Source: Acidimicrobiaceae bacterium (GTDB lineage Bacteria; Actinomycetota; Acidimicrobiia; Acidimicrobiales; RAAP-2). Taken from it: DNA of 64,000 nucleotides. The notes under the pieces were generated by a model. The model saw nothing but the letters and a program-made list of their open reading frames with translations. It did no database searches and was not told the DNA's origin. The position numbers and the translations under genes were made by a program. Shown here in pieces: positions 38,371 through 45,875 of this stretch; within the stretch, counting starts at the first letter, position 1; each line of letters begins with the position of its first letter. The stretch lies in assembly GCA_003158855.1 (NCBI GenBank), contig PMLJ01000014.1:108158-172157 (forward strand), in the 5' to 3' direction.

Positions 38371-38395
38371 TGTCAACTAAAACGTCAGCAGTCCC
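38371..38395 (-). repeat. IS3 right inverted repeat
   Basis: Read on the minus strand it opens GGGACTGCTGACG and ends GTTGACA, matching the left end. Confidence 0.8.
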
Positions 38396-38605
38396 CCCAG
38401 CGAGCTGCCTGACTTCTCAGGAATGCCAACACACACCGACGTCTCGAACCCTAAGGATCCGATGGGCGTGGGAAGCCCGACGCCCCAAGTTGGATACCCG
38501 ACACTGGCGGTTAGAGGCGATTTGGACCAGTGGTCTACTGGCATGACGAGCTGCCACAAAGGCTCCTCACCGGTGCACTGAGCCTGCCAGTCCTTGTCAC
38601 CATGC

Positions 38606-38680
38606 TCAGACTCGCCGAACGAACCAAACGATGACAACGATGACAACGATAAACACAACTGTTCCCATTCCGATATACAT
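38606..38680 (-). CDS. 24-residue single-helix membrane microprotein
   Basis: ATG 38678-38680 reads MYIGMGTVVFIVVIVVIVWF then VRRV and stops. A near-perfect ribosome site, AGAGAGGTGGG, lies eight bases upstream. The peptide is one hydrophobic helix with a basic end, so it should insert with the RR end inside. Very similar 24-30 residue MYIG.GT... peptides are widespread in actinobacteria with no known role. The strong ribosome site argues against chance. It is too short for standard gene callers. Confidence 0.6.
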   Translation of the reverse strand: MYIGMGTVVFIVVIVVIVWFVRRV

Positions 38681-39030
38681 GTGGACCCACCTCTCTGGAT
38701 AGTTCGAAACGTTACAAATCATTGAGTTTGTAGTCACGGGCCAAAAGACCCTTAGTTGTACCACCGAGGTCGGATGCTGCCAACCAGTCGAAGATCCAGA
38801 ACAATTCAATGGCTTCGCGCAAATTGGTCGATACGCCGTGCGATTTGCCCAAACTGTCGCGCCGGCGCTTTTGACAACGCTCAATTCTTGAGTTCCCTTT
38901 GAGAAGACACGCTACCCCCGGACTGGTGTGCCCAGTTTCAAAGCACCTGCAACTTCGTTCCCTGGCGTGACGGCATCGAGGACTCTCACTCATCCACCGG
39001 TCCGCCGACGGCGTCGGTGATAATTCGGAT
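38681..39030. other. Intergenic divergent region, 350 bases
   Basis: Between the microprotein and the cation exchanger. GATAAT at 39019-39024 is the likely -10 of the exchanger. Nothing else stands out. Confidence 0.35.
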
Positions 39031-40080
39031 GTGGCATCTGTTCCAGTAATCCTCGTCCTCCTCGTATTCGGCACTGCCTCAGGGGCGACTTGGGTCGCCG
39101 GTGTCGAACTTTCGAAATCAACGGATGAGCTTGATCGACGCCTGGGAATCGGTGACGCAATTGGCGGGATGGTACTGCTTGCTATTGCCGGCAGCCTGCC
39201 GGAGCTGGCGATAACGATCTCCGCTGCAGAGTCGGGCCACCTCGGCCTCGCGGCTGGGAACTTGATCGGCGGCATAGCGACAGCAACCATGGTGCTTGTC
39301 GTTTGTGATCTCTTTGCCCCAAGACCCCTGACCTTCCTCGTCGGATCCCTCGTTCCAGTTCTAGAGGGCCTGCTCGTCGTGCTCACCGTGTCAGTGGTGC
39401 TCATGGGCGCGTTGCTGCCCAAGTCGGTAGTCATAGCGGGGCGCTTCAGTCCGGCGTCCTTCGCGATCGTGATCATCTGGATCGGCGGAGTCTGGGTGTT
39501 GAACCGCACGCGGTCGCATCCAAAGTGGGAGGTGGTGATGGCGGGCAGTCAGCCCGGGCGTCCTCATCGCCGTATCCGTCATCCGGTCGCAGACGCCGCG
39601 CGCGCAAAGCATTCGACGACGCGTGTTGTGACACTCTTCGGCGTCTCGGCGGCGGTCACATTCTTGGCGGGCGTCGCGTTGGAGATCAGCGGCAACGAAC
39701 TGGCAAACCGCGCCGGTATCAACGGAGTGGTCTTCGGTGCGACGATTCTGGCAATAGCGACGGCGCTACCAGAGATTAGTTCGGGAATCGAGGCCGTACG
39801 CCTCGGCGATCATCAACTCGCAATCGGCGACGTATTTGGTGGAAATGCATTTCAGCTGTGTCTGTTCGTGCTGGCAGACCTCGTTGCGGCGAAACCGGTG
39901 CTGCCAACAACCGGTGCCTCGAGCGCGTGGCTTGCTTCGCTCAGTTTGGTGTTGACCGTGATGTACGTCGGTGGTGTGATCGTGCGTCCTTCGCGGCCAA
40001 ATCGACTCGGACCCGATTCGATCTTGGCGCTCCTGTTCTACGTGGTCGGGATTGTGGGGCTACTCCGGATCGCTAGGTGA
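39031..40080 (+). CDS. Cation exchanger, CaCA family (Na+/Ca2+ or H+/cation)
   Basis: A 349-residue membrane protein with about ten helices in two inverted halves. The alpha repeats that form the ion path are GSLPELAITISAAESGHLGL (first half) and ATALPEISSGIEAVRLGDHQ (second half), each followed by a GN.-rich stretch (AGNLIGGI, GDVFGGNAFQ). A charged cytoplasmic loop joins them near residues 170-200. Acidic residues in both PE motifs bind the cation. GTG 39031 has GATAAT six bases upstream, so the message is probably leaderless. Ion choice is unknown. Confidence 0.88.
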   Translation: MASVPVILVLLVFGTASGATWVAGVELSKSTDELDRRLGIGDAIGGMVLLAIAGSLPELAITISAAESGHLGLAAGNLIGGIATATMVLVVCDLFAPRPLTFLVGSLVPVLEGLLVVLTVSVVLMGALLPKSVVIAGRFSPASFAIVIIWIGGVWVLNRTRSHPKWEVVMAGSQPGRPHRRIRHPVADAARAKHSTTRVVTLFGVSAAVTFLAGVALEISGNELANRAGINGVVFGATILAIATALPEISSGIEAVRLGDHQLAIGDVFGGNAFQLCLFVLADLVAAKPVLPTTGASSAWLASLSLVLTVMYVGGVIVRPSRPNRLGPDSILALLFYVVGIVGLLRIAR

Positions 40081-40327
40081 GCAATGCGGCACCACCACCG
40101 ACTTCCAGTGGGATGCGCTTGAGCAACCAGTATGCCGGACCCAGCGGCCGACGCCGTCGGCTAATCGCAGCGCCAGAACGCCACCACCAATGCTGGAGCG
40201 GCGTGACGAATAATGAGGCGCCACTCTGAGCGAAGAGGACGAACCGTCGTCCCGGTATGACCCACAATCCGGACTGAGCGTCGGCGGAACACCGATAGTT
40301 GCGGCCCTTGACGAGGTCTGACTGCAA
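40073..40327 (-). CDS. Doubtful small ORF
   Basis: An 84-codon frame from TTG (40325-40327) with a fairly protein-like sequence (SGLWVIPGRRFVLFAQSGAS and PLGPAYWLLKRIPLEV) ending just inside the convergent exchanger gene. No ribosome site and no family match. The rest of the 425-base gap at 40081-40505 shows nothing. Confidence 0.25.
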   Translation of the reverse strand: MQSDLVKGRNYRCSADAQSGLWVIPGRRFVLFAQSGASLFVTPLQHWWWRSGAAISRRRRPLGPAYWLLKRIPLEVGGGAALLT

Positions 40328-40505
40328 CTTGGTATAAAGACCGCAATGTCGTCAAGTCCGATTCGTTCTGCCACCTATCACGGGCGGCTCATACCTACAG
40401 CCAGTGCCCGATTCGGTAAACCGGTGCTCCACTTTGTTCGCCGTCATGGTTCGGATGGTACCCTCCGATACCAAAAACGGTTGCAAACACCTAATCGGAG
40501 AGCGA

Positions 40506-41249
40506 ATGCGCGGTGAAATGAGGAAGAGTGAAGATGTATTCGGACGTGCTCTGTTGGATTGGGCGAAGGGCGGCACAACGCCTGAGGTGCTCGAGCGCGA
40601 CGACGGGTTTACCCAAATTGGTGCGGGGCCCGAGGTCTACCTGTCGGAATTCAGCGGATGGCCAGTCGCAGAGCGGAAGTCCATTCGCTATCTGCGAGGT
40701 CGCGTCATCGACATTGGGTGCGGCGCTGGCAGAGTGGCTCTGAATCTGCAACATCGCGGTATTGAGGTTGTCGGTCTCGATTCGTCGCCTCTCGCTGTAA
40801 GAGCGGCCAAGATCCGTGGCGTAAAGGAGGTCTGGTTCCTTCCGGTTGAAGAATTGGCATCAAAGATCGGATCCTTTGACTCAATAGTGCTGTTCGGTAA
40901 CAACTTCGGAATCCTCCAGACGCCAAACCATGCACGTCAGTTGTTGACCGATCTAGCCAAGAGCACTAAACCCGGTGCACGAATCTTCGCAGAAAGCACC
41001 AACGCGTACTGTGGCGGCGCTCCCGGCCTTGACCGTTCCTATTATTGGAGGAACAAGGAACGAGGCGTTAGCCCCGGACAGTCACGTCTGCGCTTTCGCT
41101 ACGACAACTTGGTTGGCCCATGGTTCAATTGGCTCTACGTGTCTCAAAGTGAGATGCGATTGATTCTTCGTGGTACTGGCTGGCATCAAAAGGAAGTGCT
41201 TGGAGTGGGCTCAAGCGAGCCGTACGTCGCCATATTGGAGAAGGACTGA
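40506..41249 (+). CDS. Class I SAM-dependent methyltransferase
   Basis: About 248 residues. Motif I is RVIDIGCGAGRVALNLQHRG near residue 62, motif II VVGLDSSPLAVRAAKIRGV, and motif IV FDSIVLFGNNFGIL. The N-terminal half-domain contains GGTTPEVLERDDGFTQIGAG, often seen in small-molecule methyltransferases. ATG 40506 has GGAGAGCG upstream; ATGs further upstream lack one. Substrate unknown. Confidence 0.85.
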   Translation: MRGEMRKSEDVFGRALLDWAKGGTTPEVLERDDGFTQIGAGPEVYLSEFSGWPVAERKSIRYLRGRVIDIGCGAGRVALNLQHRGIEVVGLDSSPLAVRAAKIRGVKEVWFLPVEELASKIGSFDSIVLFGNNFGILQTPNHARQLLTDLAKSTKPGARIFAESTNAYCGGAPGLDRSYYWRNKERGVSPGQSRLRFRYDNLVGPWFNWLYVSQSEMRLILRGTGWHQKEVLGVGSSEPYVAILEKD

Positions 41250-41470
41250 CGAAGAGCCGGCTCCTTCATGGTCCCGCCTGTTGGTGATGCGCTGACGCAG
41301 GCCGGCTCACGGCATTTTCCAACTTGCGCTGGAGGCTTGGCACGGCCGTGGCCCGGTCCTTGTCGGAGTCCCCACGCAACCGCAACCTGGCACTGGCGAT
41401 CTCTGCACGAGCGAGCCGCTGCAGCAACCTGAATCAAATCACCATTTCCGTCGAGCGGTTCCCTTGAAGG

Positions 41471-41476
41471 TAGTCT
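41471..41476 (+). promoter_or_regulatory. -10 box for the phosphotransferase pseudogene
   Basis: TAGTCT six bases before ATG 41483. Its presence shows that the promoter is intact although the coding frame is interrupted. Confidence 0.4.
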
Positions 41477-41482
41477 CCCGTC

Positions 41483-42157
41483 ATGGACGCTCCCGGAGAC
41501 TTGTTTGCGGCGGGCCGTGACGCCGATATCTTCGAATATGGCAAAGGAAGCGTTCTTCGGCGGTCGCGAAATGATCGCTCTCAGGTCCTTGAGGCAAGGA
41601 TCATGGAATTCGTTCGGACTAAGGGTTATCCAGTCCCCGAAGTTTTCGGAGTCAGCGATGACGGAATCGAATTGGTCATGGACCGGATCGAAGGACCGAC
41701 GATGATGGAGGCGGCTCTTGCTCAACCATGGAGACTGAGAGGCTTCGGTCACGACTTGGCTGAGTTGCACCAATAGCTCCACCTTTTGCAAGCTCCGGGG
41801 TGGATGCCCGCTGCACCGTGCGGCACCGGTGAACATGTACTACATATGGATCTTCATCCGTTAAACATCATTCTTTCGAGCAAGGGACCGATTGTTCTGG
41901 ACTGGACGAACGCGGCGCGCGGTAATCCTTTGGTTGATGTTGCGGCAACTTGGGTACTACTGGCTTCCGGGAATGTCTCAAGCAGCCGAGTACAAACAGC
42001 ATCCGCAAGAGTAGGGCGCGGCGTCCTCCTGCGAGCCTTTCTCAGGCAATTTCCGAGGGACGAACTCTCTTACGAACTCAGCAGCATCGTGGAGTGGAAA
42101 TGCCAGGACTCGAACATGAGCGCGGCAGAGATTGAACGAATGCGCTTGCTCCCTTGA
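41483..42157 (+). pseudogene. Aminoglycoside-phosphotransferase-fold kinase split by in-frame TAG
   Basis: The frame runs MDAPGDLFAAGRDADIFEYG to HDLAELHQ, meets TAG at 41774-41776, and continues in the same frame LHLLQAPGWMPAAPCG to the end at 42157. The second half carries the catalytic HMDLHPLNII and metal-binding VLDWTNAARGNPLVDV motifs of the APH/choline kinase family; the first half carries the nucleotide-binding lobe. In relatives the position of TAG is usually Arg (LHRRLH). So a single nonsense codon breaks an otherwise complete gene of about 224 codons. Read error, recent decay or readthrough are possible. Confidence 0.8.
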
Positions 42158-42232
42158 GGCAATTGCCCCAATTGAATCAGCATTGCTGGTGTCGGGGGCC
42201 AAACGGCTGGCGCCCAATCTCATTGTTGATCA

Positions 42233-42688
42233 CTATTTGCGTCGAGCCCGGAGTGCGGGCATCCCCAGAGGAACCGCGGCCACGATTGCTGCAACGAGGC
42301 CGACGAATGCTCCAAAGCCCCACCCGATTCCACTAAATCCGATTCCGCCCGGCTTGTCCACGAAGGCCAATACGGTTAGTACCAGATTCACCACCGAAGC
42401 TATCAACAACAACTGATCACCCGCAATCGGAAGCTTGAATGGTACTTCACTGAATCCCGCGCGTGAAACCAAGTAAACAAGGATCACCAAGCACAGAATT
42501 AGGACGAGATACATCCATCCGTGCCACAAACCATCAACGGACGCTGAACCAATGCCGAAGTTGTACGTGAACCACGGAAGAAATAACGAAATGAACAAGA
42601 CCAGCGTCGCTATTGCCGTGGTCCTCTCCGCTGGAGACCAACGCTTCATTTCAAACGAGAAAGACGATTTATTTGAGACATCACTCAC
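42233..42688 (-). CDS. Four-helix membrane protein of unknown function
   Basis: 151 residues. After a polar N-terminus come about four hydrophobic helices: ATLVLFISLFLPWFTYNF, GWMYLVLILCLVILVYLV, LLLIASVVNLVLTVLAFV and FGAFVGLVAAIVAAVPLG, ending in basic RARRK. The FLPWFTY patch after the first helix is common in small actinobacterial membrane proteins. GTG 42686-42688. No family function known. Confidence 0.72.
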   Translation of the reverse strand: MSDVSNKSSFSFEMKRWSPAERTTAIATLVLFISLFLPWFTYNFGIGSASVDGLWHGWMYLVLILCLVILVYLVSRAGFSEVPFKLPIAGDQLLLIASVVNLVLTVLAFVDKPGGIGFSGIGWGFGAFVGLVAAIVAAVPLGMPALRARRK

Positions 42689-42755
42689 AATTGCCCCTTA
42701 CGCTTCACTCTGACCCGAAATCTTGGGGTCGAACAATTTTCAGCATATCGAAATT

Positions 42756-42887
42756 GTGACGATCTCGCTGAAAGTTTCAGTTGAACTAGTTGAACTGTCG
42801 GACGAAGAGCTCGATGAGAATCTCGTGTACCGAAGAGCTATTCCTGTTCTGAGCAGAGGCCGTGCGGCGCCACATCAGAACCTGTAG
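42756..42887 (+). CDS. Possible 43-residue acidic protein
   Basis: From GTG 42756: TISLKVSVELVELSDEELDE followed by NLVYRRAIPVLSRGRAA. The sequence is protein-like, amphipathic and acidic, but there is no ribosome site and no family I recognise. Confidence 0.25.
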   Translation: MTISLKVSVELVELSDEELDENLVYRRAIPVLSRGRAAPHQNL

Positions 42888-42933
42888 CGACAACGCCATC
42901 TTGACTACGGGTCATTCAGAAGGGGGGCTTGAA

Positions 42934-43392
42934 ATGTCAAAGGAAGTCACTTGTCCACCATGCGGTCAAGTAATGAAGGCCGATGATGACGATGAACTCG
43001 TGTCCATGGTGCAAAGCCACGCCAAAGAGACCCGCAACGCAGAACTAGACAAGGATCACATCCTCGCCTCTGCTCGCGAGGTTTGGCCGTACGTTCGTTT
43101 CTGGTGTCGGAGACCCGACTCGACAGGTCTGAAGACTTGCAAAACAGCTGGAGGACTGGTCCACATTGGATCTGGAGACCAACATCCATCAGGGGCTAAC
43201 GGCCCAAGGTGCCCGGTCTTCATCCCTTCACTGGCATCTAAACAACTGTCCTGCCAGGTCGTCGCTCAGCAAACCAGTCCAAGAGGCCGATTAACTTCCA
43301 CGGAGACCGAGGCGTTCCCTGAGAGGAATGCGCCATTCGGCAGCAAGTCGGCCATGGTGCGCGAGGCGCTCGATCAGATCAGGGTCCTCTAG
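42934..43392 (+). CDS. DUF1059 protein with unusual C-terminal extension
   Basis: The first ~47 residues are a complete DUF1059 domain: KEVTCPPCGQVMKADDDDEL then VSMVQSHAKETRNAELDKDH. In relatives the protein stops shortly after this (about 50-60 residues). Here the frame goes on for about 100 residues of low-resemblance sequence and overlaps the convergent MOSC gene by 102 bases. The tail is probably due to a lost stop or shifted frame. AAGGGGGG precedes ATG 42934. The domain has a CXXC pair that may bind metal; role unknown. Confidence 0.68.
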   Translation: MSKEVTCPPCGQVMKADDDDELVSMVQSHAKETRNAELDKDHILASAREVWPYVRFWCRRPDSTGLKTCKTAGGLVHIGSGDQHPSGANGPRCPVFIPSLASKQLSCQVVAQQTSPRGRLTSTETEAFPERNAPFGSKSAMVREALDQIRVL

Positions 43393-43950
43393 GTGACGAT
43401 CGGCCATGGCCAGGTGAGCATCGGCGACACTCAGTCCTACCGGGTCTCGCTCAATCACTGCAATTGAAGACCCGACCGTCACCTCGCCAGGCTCAATCAC
43501 TCGCAGATACCAGCCGGTCCGCCCGCTGGTCCGCATTCGGGTCTGGATATCAGCCCGTCCACGGTAGAGAGCCAACTTGAAACACGGCCACCGTGGCTGA
43601 CAGACCTCCAGGATCGCCTGGTCCCACCGCCACCGATCCCCGATGCACACGTCGCGTTCGAGAGTTCCCAGCGTCGAGAGATTCTCGCCGAAGGGAGCCG
43701 CTTCGAGAGCTTCGCCCAGATCCGCTTCCCAGATGGGGATGTGTTCGCTCGGGTAGCTGTACACGGCCTTGTCCAGTCCACCGTGGACGGAAAGATCGGC
43801 CTGTCCATCACCGGCGAGATTGAAGAGCGACAACCACAGTGAGGTACCTCTCGGTACTGGCAGCTTGGCAATTCCGCTGTACACCTTCACGCCTTGCCGG
43901 TATCCGAGCGGACGAGGCACAGCGACATTGACCGCGACGATCTCAATCAT
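43291..43950 (-). CDS. MOSC domain protein (YiiM-like)
   Basis: 219 residues. The MOSC core is visible: GDGQADLSVHGGLDKAVYSY, then FGENLSTLGTLERDVCIGDR and LEVCQPRWPCFKLALY, where the cysteine of CQPRWPC is the proposed sulfur or molybdenum-cofactor contact. RTGWYLRVIEPGEV follows. YiiM-type proteins detoxify N-hydroxylated compounds using a molybdenum cofactor. The start ATG 43948-43950 has TAGCCT six bases upstream, inside a perfect palindrome (next entry). Confidence 0.9.
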   Translation of the reverse strand: MIEIVAVNVAVPRPLGYRQGVKVYSGIAKLPVPRGTSLWLSLFNLAGDGQADLSVHGGLDKAVYSYPSEHIPIWEADLGEALEAAPFGENLSTLGTLERDVCIGDRWRWDQAILEVCQPRWPCFKLALYRGRADIQTRMRTSGRTGWYLRVIEPGEVTVGSSIAVIERDPVGLSVADAHLAMADRHLEDPDLIERLAHHGRLAAEWRIPLRERLGLRGS

Positions 43951-43951
43951 C

Positions 43952-43971
43952 GATGAAGGCTAGCCTTCATC
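43952..43971 (-). promoter_or_regulatory. Perfect 20-bp palindrome over the MOSC -10 box
   Basis: GATGAAGGCTAGCCTTCATC is its own reverse complement. It contains the minus-strand -10 TAGCCT (43957-43962), which ends six bases before the MOSC ATG. A dimeric repressor bound here would block the promoter directly. Confidence 0.6.
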
Positions 43972-43987
43972 CGCCAACCGACGACTT

Positions 43988-44012
43988 GGAGGTGCCGCGA
44001 ATAGGCACCTCC
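43988..44012. repeat. Perfect 9-bp stem hairpin
   Basis: GGAGGTGCC and GGCACCTCC around a GCGAATA loop. No T-run follows on either strand, so a terminator role is weak. It lies 17 bases upstream of the MOSC palindrome. Confidence 0.4.
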
Positions 44013-44210
44013 TGCAGCGAAGGGTCACACGGTCAACTGACGAAGGACTGTGCACTCCAATAGCGGAGGCCCGACGTAGCATGAGCGTCACCATGCACTG
44101 ACTGTGAGAAGAATGTTGGTGTCGTCGAGTCGTGTCTGACCCATGCACTGGAGGTTGAGTCTTGATGGGCCGTCGCCCCGTGGAGCGAGCGCAGTCCCCT
44201 GCAGGCGGGG

Positions 44211-44480
44211 CTACTTCTCGATGTAGACGGTCAAGGGCGGAAGAACCCCATGTCGGTCCATCGCGGCGTGCAGTTCCGGCGGTGGCGAGGCCAGCCCTGC
44301 CAGCACCGCTGCAACGTCTTCAACACTGGCTGCAATCGCGACGGCCTTGCTCCCGTCTTGCGCTACGTGATCCACGACATTGGAGCCCCCCATGGCAGCG
44401 ATGGCACCAGCCCGCTCTTCCTTGAAGCTCAGCCAATTGTCGACGTCAACAACATTGTGAGTAATGATCATCCTTGGCAT
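44211..44480 (-). CDS. Small hypothetical protein
   Basis: 89 residues: MPRMIITHNVVDVDNWLSFK opens a ferredoxin-like beta-alpha pattern resembling dimeric alpha-beta barrel (ABM-like) proteins, with KAVAIAASVEDVAAVLAGLA in the middle and LPPLTVYIEK at the end. GAGGGGGAG lies at good distance from ATG 44478-44480; an ATG six bases earlier is also possible. I cannot name the function. Confidence 0.68.
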   Translation of the reverse strand: MPRMIITHNVVDVDNWLSFKEERAGAIAAMGGSNVVDHVAQDGSKAVAIAASVEDVAAVLAGLASPPPELHAAMDRHGVLPPLTVYIEK

Positions 44481-44724
44481 CGTCATCTCCCCCTCGCGGC
44501 GCTATCTGAAATTCGGCGCCCGGAGCACTTTTTAGCACAGCGGTTTGCCGATCTGGGACCGTCGCCGTCTCCTTCCTGAGAATCGGCGGCTGGGTCAACC
44601 GACGACTATGTCTGGTGTCACAGGCCCGAAGCAGCAAGAGTGCAGCCTTCCATCGCCTCGCTTGATGACGGCGACTCTCCTAGACTCGGCATGCGCACCG
44701 GACAGCACGTGGTTAAGGAATTAG

Positions 44725-45285
44725 ATGGACAAGAGTCAGTGGATCAGAACCAGAACCCTGGAGTCCCGCGAGTTCTTCGAACGGGTCAAGGTGGCCACCC
44801 GGCTCTCATCCGAGATCAGCGCCTATTGCTTGGATGAAGCGGAGTCGATCCAGAATGCCTTCGAGGATCTGATCGGCAAACCCGTTGGCGACGCTTTCAC
44901 GCTCGTCCCTCCCTTCTACTCGGATTACGGCTTGAACATCACTATCGGTCGGGCCGTCTTCATCGGTTACCAATGCGCGTTCACGGGTCACGCAGCCATT
45001 GACATTGCGGACCAGGTCATGATCGCCCACAAGGTCAATCTGGTTACGGCCGGTCATCCCGTTGAACCCGACAGACGACGGGACTACATCACCGCGGAAC
45101 CGATCACGATCGGCACGAATGCTTGGATCGGAGCCGCCGCAACGATCCTGCCCGGTGTGACCATTGGAGCAGACGCCGTCGTCGCGGCCGGTGCAGTCGT
45201 GACTCATGACGTCCCTCCGGCAACACTGGTGGCGGGAGTCCCGGCGAAGGTTATCCGGCAACTTTGCGAGCAGTCAGACGTGTGA
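44725..45285 (+). CDS. Left-handed beta-helix O-acetyltransferase (maltose acetyltransferase-like)
   Basis: 186 residues. The hexapeptide-repeat helix begins near residue 75 (NITIGRAVFIGYQCAFTG) and includes the catalytic-His segment VNLVTAGHPVEPDRRRD. The late coils GTNAWIGAAATILPGVTIGA and VVAAGAVVTHDVPPATLVAG, then VPAKVIRQL, are typical of the family. It transfers acetyl from acetyl-CoA to a sugar hydroxyl; the acceptor is unknown. TAAGGAATTAG precedes ATG 44725. Complete N-terminal helix domain (about residues 10-60). Confidence 0.88.
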   Translation: MDKSQWIRTRTLESREFFERVKVATRLSSEISAYCLDEAESIQNAFEDLIGKPVGDAFTLVPPFYSDYGLNITIGRAVFIGYQCAFTGHAAIDIADQVMIAHKVNLVTAGHPVEPDRRRDYITAEPITIGTNAWIGAAATILPGVTIGADAVVAAGAVVTHDVPPATLVAGVPAKVIRQLCEQSDV

Positions 45286-45875
45286 GTCTGTCCCCCAAGT
45301 CGAAGAAGCGGACCGTTTACAATTTGGCCTGCGCTCGCTGTCAAGCTCATGGAATGGATGTCCATAGCGGACGTACCTGAACGACACGCCTGAATGAACT
45401 TCTCCTTGCGCGCTCTCACACAGATTGGCCCCGCCACGGCCAGAAGCGCCACGCCTGTGCGCTTTAAGTCGTGTGAATGGAACTGAGCAGGTTTGCCTCT
45501 CCCACCTCCGGACGCTCGACGCGAGTTCTCCTGTCTTCCTGACTCCAGATTTTGTGATCGTCGTGCTGAACAGATATGCGGACTTGCTCTCGCGGCAGCT
45601 CTTGGTCGCAGATCGAGCGCAATCGAGGATCCACGTAACCATTGTGCAACCTCGCACTGGCGACTGGAGTCGACCGTGCGGGTTCACAACTGTGGCCCGA
45701 CGCAACAGGTATGCAACCTTGCGCTGGCGGATGAGGACCTAAACACCCTCACACGAACAGATTCATCCCATTGCAGATAACTGTTCGGCAGTCGTCAGCA
45801 TGTCCATCCCAACCGGCCGAAGGTGGCCGTCGTCGAACGCGCTTCCCGCGCGAAGCGGTGGAGGCGCAACAGGGT
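45286..45875. other. Intergenic, 590 bases, no supported gene
   Basis: Convergent gap between the acetyltransferase and the metalloprotease-like gene. Several open frames of 60-140 codons exist on both strands but none has a ribosome site, family likeness or clean codon pattern. It may be decayed sequence. Confidence 0.4.

Larger units (their letters stand above)
37195..38395 (-). mobile_element. Decayed IS3-family insertion sequence
   Basis: About 1.2 kb bounded by imperfect inverted repeats. The left end starts GGGACTGCTGTCGATTCGG and the right end, read inward, GGGACTGCTGACGTTTTAG; 21 of the first 25 positions agree. It holds the usual orfA and orfB in overlapping frames. OrfB is broken (see next entry). 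No target duplication is evident, so the insertion is old or one flank has changed. It lies in the gene-poor zone next to the RNA pair. Confidence 0.85.

Noticed and set aside
38377-38658. 93-codon minus-strand frame beside the IS3 right end
   Set aside because: Serine-rich, starts at the IS border, no ribosome site; overlaps the better supported microprotein.
17801-41776. Genome-wide reassignment of TAG to sense
   Set aside because: TAG terminates ispH, the glycosyltransferase, the enoyl-CoA hydratase and pgk at their normal lengths.
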